A DNA stretch of 16,127 nt, taken from the NCBI GenBank assembly GCA_900556285.1, contig USOF01000004.1, positions 1 through 16,127 on the forward strand, read 5' to 3'. Origin of the DNA: an uncultured Collinsella sp. GTDB taxonomy: Bacteria; Actinomycetota; Coriobacteriia; Coriobacteriales; Coriobacteriaceae. Below the pieces are notes generated by a model. That model worked only from the letters and a program-made list of their open reading frames with translations. It was not told the DNA's origin and searched no databases. Numbering within the stretch: the stretch's first letter is position 1; the number at the start of each line of letters is the position of its first letter. A program made the translations under genes and the position numbers. Below, piece by piece: positions 7,037-16,127 of the stretch.

Positions 7037-7115
7037 TCCGCTGCCAGAGACAGCCGGCGCAAACGGGTCTTACCCGCGAGCTTAATGGGACTTCCCGCCA
7101 GCCGAGGTGGTCGAG
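7037..7115 (+). ncRNA. Ribosomal protein L10 leader RNA
   Basis: The segment has the recognisable core of the L10 leader, the mRNA site where the L10(L12)n stalk complex binds to control its own synthesis: CTGCCAGAGACAGCCGGCG (7041-7059), a small hairpin CGGGT-CTT-ACCCG (7064-7076), then GAGCTTAATGGGACTTCC and GCCAGCCGAGGTGG (7097-7110). It lies between the promoter and rplJ, where this leader is always found. A covariance search would fix the ends; mine are approximate. Confidence 0.85.
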
Positions 7116-7130
7116 TAGATATGTCTTCTC

Positions 7131-7167
7131 GCCCCCGTCGCTCATGCAGCGCGGGGGCTTTCTTTTT
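7131..7167 (+). terminator. Intrinsic terminator (attenuator) in the rplJ leader
   Basis: GCCCCCG (7131-7137) pairs with CGGGGGC (7152-7158), extended by CGCT (7139-7142) with AGCG (7148-7151) around a CATGC loop, followed by TTTCTTTTT (7159-7167). It stands 65 bp before the rplJ ATG and after the L10 leader, so it must be conditional. Attenuation by the L10-L12 complex is known for the Bacillus rplJL leader; the layout here suggests the same. A second GCCCCC copy (7174-7179) could pair with the same G-run. Confidence 0.85.
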
Positions 7168-7232
7168 GGACATGCCCCCGTCACGTCCTTGTGGCGGACC
7201 GTGCCCGGAAAGAATTCGAGGAGGTGTAATTC

Positions 7233-7754
7233 ATGCCCCAGCAGTACAAAATCGACAAGGTTGCAGAGATCGAGTCCCGTATCGCCGAGAACGCCGGTCT
7301 GTTCGTCGTCAACTACAACGGTCTGACGGTTAAGCAGGCTCAGGAGCTGCGTCATCAGCTTCGCGAGTGCGGCGCCGAGATGAAGGTCTACAAGAACAAC
7401 CTGGTCAAGATCGCTCTCAAGAACCAGGAGCAGCCCGAGATCGACGAGATCCTCGCCGGCCCCGTCGCTTATGTGTTCTACGAGACCGAGCCGGTCGAGG
7501 CCGCTAAGGCCCTTAAGGACTTCTCCGCTAAGTCCAAGGGCGTCCTTGAGATCAAGGGCGGTATCTCCGACGGCAAGGCCGTTTCCGCTGATGATGTTAA
7601 GGCTATCGCCGAGCTGCCCACCAAGGATCAGCTTCTCGGCCAGATCGCCGGTCTCATCTCCGGTTTCGCTCGCGACATCGCTGTCTGCGTCAACGGCGTT
7701 TCCTCTGGTCTCGCTCGTTCGATCCAGCAGGTCTCCGAGCAGAAGGCAGCCTAG
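7233..7754 (+). CDS. rplJ: 50S ribosomal protein L10 (uL10)
   Basis: A 173-residue L10, the base of the ribosomal stalk, which anchors L7/L12 dimers to 23S rRNA and helps recruit translational GTPases. The N-terminal rRNA-binding domain is typical: LFVVNYNGLTVKQAQELRHQ, then EMKVYKNNLVKIAL. The C-terminal helix (about residues 135-170: LGQIAGLISGFARDIAVCVN and onward) is the L12 docking helix. Length is normal. A strong AGGAGGTG (7219-7226) lies 6 nt before the ATG. Codons are highly biased, as expected for a highly expressed gene. It is the first gene of a two-gene operon with rplL and is preceded by the L10 leader and attenuator. The usual upstream partners rplK-rplA are not in this window. 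Confidence 0.98.
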   Translation: MPQQYKIDKVAEIESRIAENAGLFVVNYNGLTVKQAQELRHQLRECGAEMKVYKNNLVKIALKNQEQPEIDEILAGPVAYVFYETEPVEAAKALKDFSAKSKGVLEIKGGISDGKAVSADDVKAIAELPTKDQLLGQIAGLISGFARDIAVCVNGVSSGLARSIQQVSEQKAA

Positions 7755-7769
7755 TCGCTGTTTTCACCC

Positions 7770-7838
7770 GCGGCGGCAACGCCGCACCCCTGGCGCATTC
7801 GCGCCGTGTTTTAACTGATCTCCGTGCATCCGCACGGA
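7770..7838 (+). promoter_or_regulatory. Three small hairpins between rplJ and rplL
   Basis: In the 102-nt gap there are three perfect stems: GCGGCG-GCAA-CGCCGC (7770-7785, GNRA-type tetraloop), GGCGC-ATTC-GCGCC (7792-7805, followed by GTGTTTTAA) and TCCGTGC-ATCC-GCACGGA (7821-7838). The third ends 5 nt before the rplL ribosome site AAAGGA (7844-7849). They may stabilise or process the mRNA so that L12 is made in excess over L10; the function is inferred. Confidence 0.6.
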
Positions 7839-7856
7839 AACCGAAAGGACTTAGAA

Positions 7857-8234
7857 ATGGCTAAGCTTACCACCGATGAGATCATCGATGCTCTTAAGGA
7901 AATGACCCTTCTCGAGGCTTCCGAGCTCGTCAAGGCTATCGAGGACACCTTCGGCGTTTCCGCCGCTGCTCCTGCCGCTGTTGTCGCCGCTCCCGCTGCT
8001 GGCGCTGCTGAGGCCGAGGAGAAGACCGAGTTTGACGTTGTTCTCGAGGGCTTCGGCGACAACAAGATCCAGGTCATCAAGGTTGTCCGCGAGCTCACCA
8101 GCCTTGGCCTGAAGGAGGCCAAGGAGGTCGTCGAGGGCGCTCCCAAGGCCGTTCTCGAGGGTGTCAAGAAGGAGGACGCCGAGGCTGCCAAGGAGAAGCT
8201 CGAGGCTGCTGGCGCTGCTGTCACCCTCAAGTAA
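7857..8234 (+). CDS. rplL: 50S ribosomal protein L7/L12 (bL12)
   Basis: A 125-residue L7/L12, the multicopy stalk protein that binds elongation and initiation GTPases. The N-terminal dimerisation/L10-binding domain is about residues 1-33 ([20 protein letters not shown]), the flexible Ala/Pro-rich hinge about 34-56, and the C-terminal domain 57-125, with the factor-binding face [20 protein letters not shown] (70-89). The ATG at 7857 is chosen over an in-frame upstream ATG (7824) because it gives the canonical N-terminus and has AAAGGA 7 nt upstream. It is cotranscribed with rplJ and followed by a strong terminator. Confidence 0.98.
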   Translation: MAKLTTDEIIDALKEMTLLEASELVKAIEDTFGVSAAAPAAVVAAPAAGAAEAEEKTEFDVVLEGFGDNKIQVIKVVRELTSLGLKEAKEVVEGAPKAVLEGVKKEDAEAAKEKLEAAGAAVTLK

Positions 8235-8261
8235 TCAGGCTTTCTCGCCAGATTTCTTTGC

Positions 8262-8301
8262 AGACGGGGTTCGCATTGCGAGCCCCGTCTTTTTTGTTTT
8301 T
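8262..8301 (+). terminator. Intrinsic terminator of rplJ-rplL
   Basis: AGACGGGGTTCGC (8262-8274) pairs with GCGAGCCCCGTCT (8278-8290) through 13 pairs including one G-U, with a 3-nt loop and a run of T (8290-8301, one G inside). It lies 27 nt after the rplL stop and ends the operon. Confidence 0.95.
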
Positions 8302-8373
8302 CGGTCCCTCGACATCGGTTGCTCAAACTGCCATGTTCTGTGATTTGCGTCGTATCGGGCGCCCTGCCGTTGG

Positions 8374-8407
8374 GCAATAAAATTGCACCATTCGAGCAAT
8401 AATTTGC
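8374..8407. promoter_or_regulatory. Tandem AT-rich dyads upstream of galU
   Basis: GCAAT-AAA-ATTGC (8374-8386) and the near copy GCAATAATTTGC (8396-8407) start 22 bp apart, about two helical turns, on the same face. They lie just upstream of the proposed galU -35 box, which is where an operator would be. No regulator gene is next to them. Confidence 0.35.
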
Positions 8408-8424
8408 GTTGACCTGCTGAAGAA

Positions 8425-8452
8425 TTGTCTCTGCCTTGTAGCGACATATAGT
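8425..8452 (+). promoter_or_regulatory. Putative galU promoter
   Basis: TTGTCT (8425-8430, 4 of 6) and TATAGT (8447-8452, 5 of 6) are separated by 16 bp. This is the best pair in the 249-bp gap between the rplL terminator and galU and would give a leader of roughly 90 nt. Nothing else gene-like is seen in the gap. Confidence 0.45.
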
Positions 8453-8550
8453 TCCAGCGGTAAGATGCTTGGGTATCGCAATTTGGTCTGCGGCCGCCGT
8501 GCCGCACGCACAGGGCGCATTCTGCGCCTGCGAAAGGATCTTTGAATAAC

Positions 8551-9459
8551 ATGAAGGCAATCATCCCCGCCGCCGGTCTTGGCACGCGTTTTCTGCCTGG
8601 CACCAAGTGCACGCCCAAAGAGATGCTGCCGGTGCTCGACAAGCCCGTCATTCAGTACGTCGTCGAGGAGGCGCTCGATCCCGAGGAGGTCGACGACGCC
8701 ATCATCGTTACTTCTCCCGGTAAGCCCGAGCTACTGAACTACTTCCAGCCCGATCGCTCGCTCGAGAACCTGCTGCGCGAGCGCGGCAAGAACGCCTATG
8801 CCGACGCCGTCGCCCACGCTGGCGGTATGCCGGTCGACTTCCGTTATCAGTACGAGCCCAAGGGCCTCGGCCATGCTATCCGCTCTGCTGCCGACGCCGT
8901 GGCAGGGGAGAACTTCCTGGTTCTTCTGGGCGACTACGTTGTGCCTAATCGCGACATCTGCGACAAGATGCTCGCCGTTTCCAAGGAGCACGGTGGAACT
9001 TCGGTTATCGCCGTCGCTGCTTGCTCGCCCGAGGAAGTCAGCCGCTACGGCGTTATCGCCGGTGAGCGCGTCGGTTCGCTCGAGGGCGCCGAGGACGTTG
9101 CCGATGCCGAGCCGGGCGCTGTCTGGCGCATCGGCGGTCTGGTCGAGAAGCCCGCTCCCGAGGCTGCTCCGTCCAACCTGTACATCGTCGGTCGCTACCT
9201 GCTGAGCCCGCTGGTCATGGACCTGCTGGCCGATCAGCAGGCTGGTAAGGGCGGCGAGATCCAGCTCACCGACGCAATGGCCCGTTCGCTCGATCGCGAA
9301 GCCATGTATGCGGTCGTCATCGACCCGCTGTCGGGCTACGACACCGGCACTCCCTCTGGCTGGATGGCCACCAACGCCCTCATGGCTGCAAGCGACCCCC
9401 GCTTTGCCAGCGCCTTCTGGGACGCCATCGACGAGCGCGGCGGCTTGATGCGCAAGTAA
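8551..9459 (+). CDS. galU: UTP-glucose-1-phosphate uridylyltransferase (UDP-glucose pyrophosphorylase)
   Basis: A 302-residue enzyme that makes UDP-glucose from UTP and glucose 1-phosphate in the cytoplasm, feeding galactose metabolism, glycolipids and cell-surface glycans. The nucleotidyltransferase fold signatures are complete: GLGTRFLPGTK (9-19), PKEMLPVLDKPVIQYV (22-37), LLGDYVV with metal-binding-type Asp128, VEKPAPEAAPSN (198-209) with Lys200, GRYLLSP (214-220), GGEIQLTDAM (234-243) and YDTGTPSG (263-270). I use ATG 8551, which gives the family N-terminus MKAIIPAAG; a TTG at 8542 is only 3 nt from the ribosome site GAAAGGA (8532-8538), while the ATG is 12 nt away, so the start is not fully certain. 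The gene has its own promoter and terminator and sits between rplL and rpoB, where many bacteria have no gene. Confidence 0.95.
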   Translation: MKAIIPAAGLGTRFLPGTKCTPKEMLPVLDKPVIQYVVEEALDPEEVDDAIIVTSPGKPELLNYFQPDRSLENLLRERGKNAYADAVAHAGGMPVDFRYQYEPKGLGHAIRSAADAVAGENFLVLLGDYVVPNRDICDKMLAVSKEHGGTSVIAVAACSPEEVSRYGVIAGERVGSLEGAEDVADAEPGAVWRIGGLVEKPAPEAAPSNLYIVGRYLLSPLVMDLLADQQAGKGGEIQLTDAMARSLDREAMYAVVIDPLSGYDTGTPSGWMATNALMAASDPRFASAFWDAIDERGGLMRK

Positions 9460-9480
9460 GCCTTCGAGCATCGACATTTA

Positions 9481-9511
9481 CGGGTGCGGACCTCGGTCCG
9501 CGCCCGTTTTT
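9481..9511 (+). terminator. Intrinsic terminator of galU
   Basis: CGGGTGCGGACC (9481-9492) folds with GGTCCGCGCCCG (9495-9506), one G-U pair, followed by TTTTT (9507-9511). It lies 21 nt after the galU stop and separates galU from rpoB transcription. Confidence 0.95.
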
Positions 9512-9553
9512 ATAAGAGCTGCGATTGCCGCCCCTTTGTTCACAGAAAATATA

Positions 9554-9567
9554 TGAACAGATGTTCG
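9554..9567. promoter_or_regulatory. LexA (SOS)-box-like site upstream of rpoB
   Basis: TGAACAGATGTTCG fits the Gram-positive/actinobacterial LexA consensus CGAAC-RNRY-GTTCG at all fixed positions except the first. An extra TGTTCA half site (9537-9542) precedes it, forming a wider inverted repeat with TGAACA (9554-9559). It sits in an AT-rich patch 47 nt past the galU terminator and about 80 nt before the proposed rpoB -35. No SOS gene is adjacent, so binding is a prediction from motif only. Confidence 0.4.
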
Positions 9568-9644
9568 ATACGCATATATCTACCTGCGTGTTTTCTGTCG
9601 AAAAACTTTGCTACTCCAAAAACTCAATCGCGTCAAGGCTTTTC

Positions 9645-9672
9645 TTGCCCAACGGTCGGTACCTGATAAACT
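9645..9672 (+). promoter_or_regulatory. Putative rpoBC promoter
   Basis: TTGCCC (9645-9650, 4 of 6) and TAAACT (9667-9672, 4 of 6) are separated by 16 bp, and a TG at 9664-9665 makes an extended -10 (TGATAAACT). It would start transcription near 9679, giving a leader of about 67 nt. The 286-bp gap 9460-9745 is AT-rich between 9537 and 9640, and further promoters are possible there. Confidence 0.5.
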
Positions 9673-9688
9673 ATTAGGTTGCGATAAC

Positions 9689-9709
9689 TGGCGAAGCTAT
9701 GCCTCGCCA
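9689..9709 (+). promoter_or_regulatory. Small hairpin in the rpoB leader
   Basis: TGGCGA (9689-9694) pairs with TCGCCA (9704-9709) over a 9-nt loop, 20 nt before the rpoB ribosome site AAGGAGG (9730-9736). There is no U-tract, so it is not a terminator. It may affect leader stability or be fortuitous. Confidence 0.35.
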
Positions 9710-9745
9710 ACCCACCGAGCATTTCCGTGAAGGAGGAAAAACCTG

Positions 9746-13237
<3,492 letters not shown>

Positions 13238-13243
13238 TTGACT

Positions 13244-16082
<2,839 letters not shown>

Positions 16083-16127
16083 CTGTCTCTTATACACATC
16101 TCCGAGCCCACGAGACTCCTGAGCATC
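16083..16127 (+). other. Illumina Nextera adapter read-through (artefact)
   Basis: CTGTCTCTTATACACATCT (16083-16101) is the Tn5 mosaic-end/transposase adapter, CCGAGCCCACGAGAC (16102-16116) the Nextera read-2 adapter, TCCTGAGC (16117-16124) an i7 index that matches Nextera N704, and ATC (16125-16127) the start of the P7 flow-cell sequence. The order and spacing match a library molecule read through its end, not biology. The boundary base 16083 could be shared by genome and adapter. Confidence 0.98.

Noticed and set aside
6811..7326. Open frames through the large inverted repeat and L10 leader
   Set aside because: They cross a palindrome and a known leader RNA, give the same short peptide from both arms, and lack ribosome sites.
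9542..9598. ACAGAAAA (9542-9549) with TTTTCTGT (9591-9598) as a terminator or riboswitch
   Set aside because: Only 8 A/T-rich pairs around a 41-nt loop, no conserved riboswitch core; more likely incidental in an AT-rich patch.
9484..9666. 60-codon open frame between galU and rpoB
   Set aside because: It starts inside the galU terminator hairpin and has no ribosome site or motif.

Overview
This window is a GC-rich bacterial contig end. Protein sequence and gene order point to a Coriobacteriia actinomycetota, most likely Collinsella or a close relative. That is inferred from family resemblance, an actinobacterial-style RpoB/RpoC and GC-rich codon use; no 16S rRNA or other taxonomic marker is present. 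The last 45 bases (16083-16127) are not genomic: they are an Illumina Nextera read-through adapter with an i7 index, so rpoC ends artificially at about 16082.

Left part (1-5494): the 3' two-thirds of feoB (ferrous iron uptake), a SotB-type sugar efflux MFS transporter with its own promoter, a long perfect palindrome, then a two-gene unit of a cytoplasmic GH13 alpha-amylase-family enzyme and a family 6 UDG-superfamily DNA-deoxyinosine glycosylase. The glycosylase gene meets an unrecognised minus-strand gene tail to tail with a 1-bp gap. These look like independent housekeeping or accessory genes.

Middle (5495-7232): a class I PLP aminotransferase whose 3' third has a different synonymous codon style, then a 508-bp gene-free stretch. 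This stretch holds a large imperfect inverted repeat of about 250 bp (6763-7016). Its right end contains the -35 and -10 of a strong promoter for rplJL, and its left end contains a mirror-image, compressed copy of the same two hexamers facing the other way. After the promoter comes an L10 leader RNA and a strong intrinsic terminator placed before rplJ, which is a transcription attenuator.

Right part (7233-16082): rplJ and rplL (ribosomal stalk), terminator, galU (UTP-glucose-1-phosphate uridylyltransferase) as its own unit with promoter and terminator, then rpoB and rpoC (RNA polymerase beta and beta'). The usual rplJL-rpoBC neighbourhood is present but split by galU. A good match to the Gram-positive LexA box lies in an AT-rich patch upstream of rpoB.

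No transposase, phage gene, CRISPR array, tRNA or rRNA gene was seen. The items most worth a second look are the promoter-bearing inverted repeat, the 21-bp-arm palindrome at 2750-2814, the LexA-like box before rpoB, and the adapter contamination.
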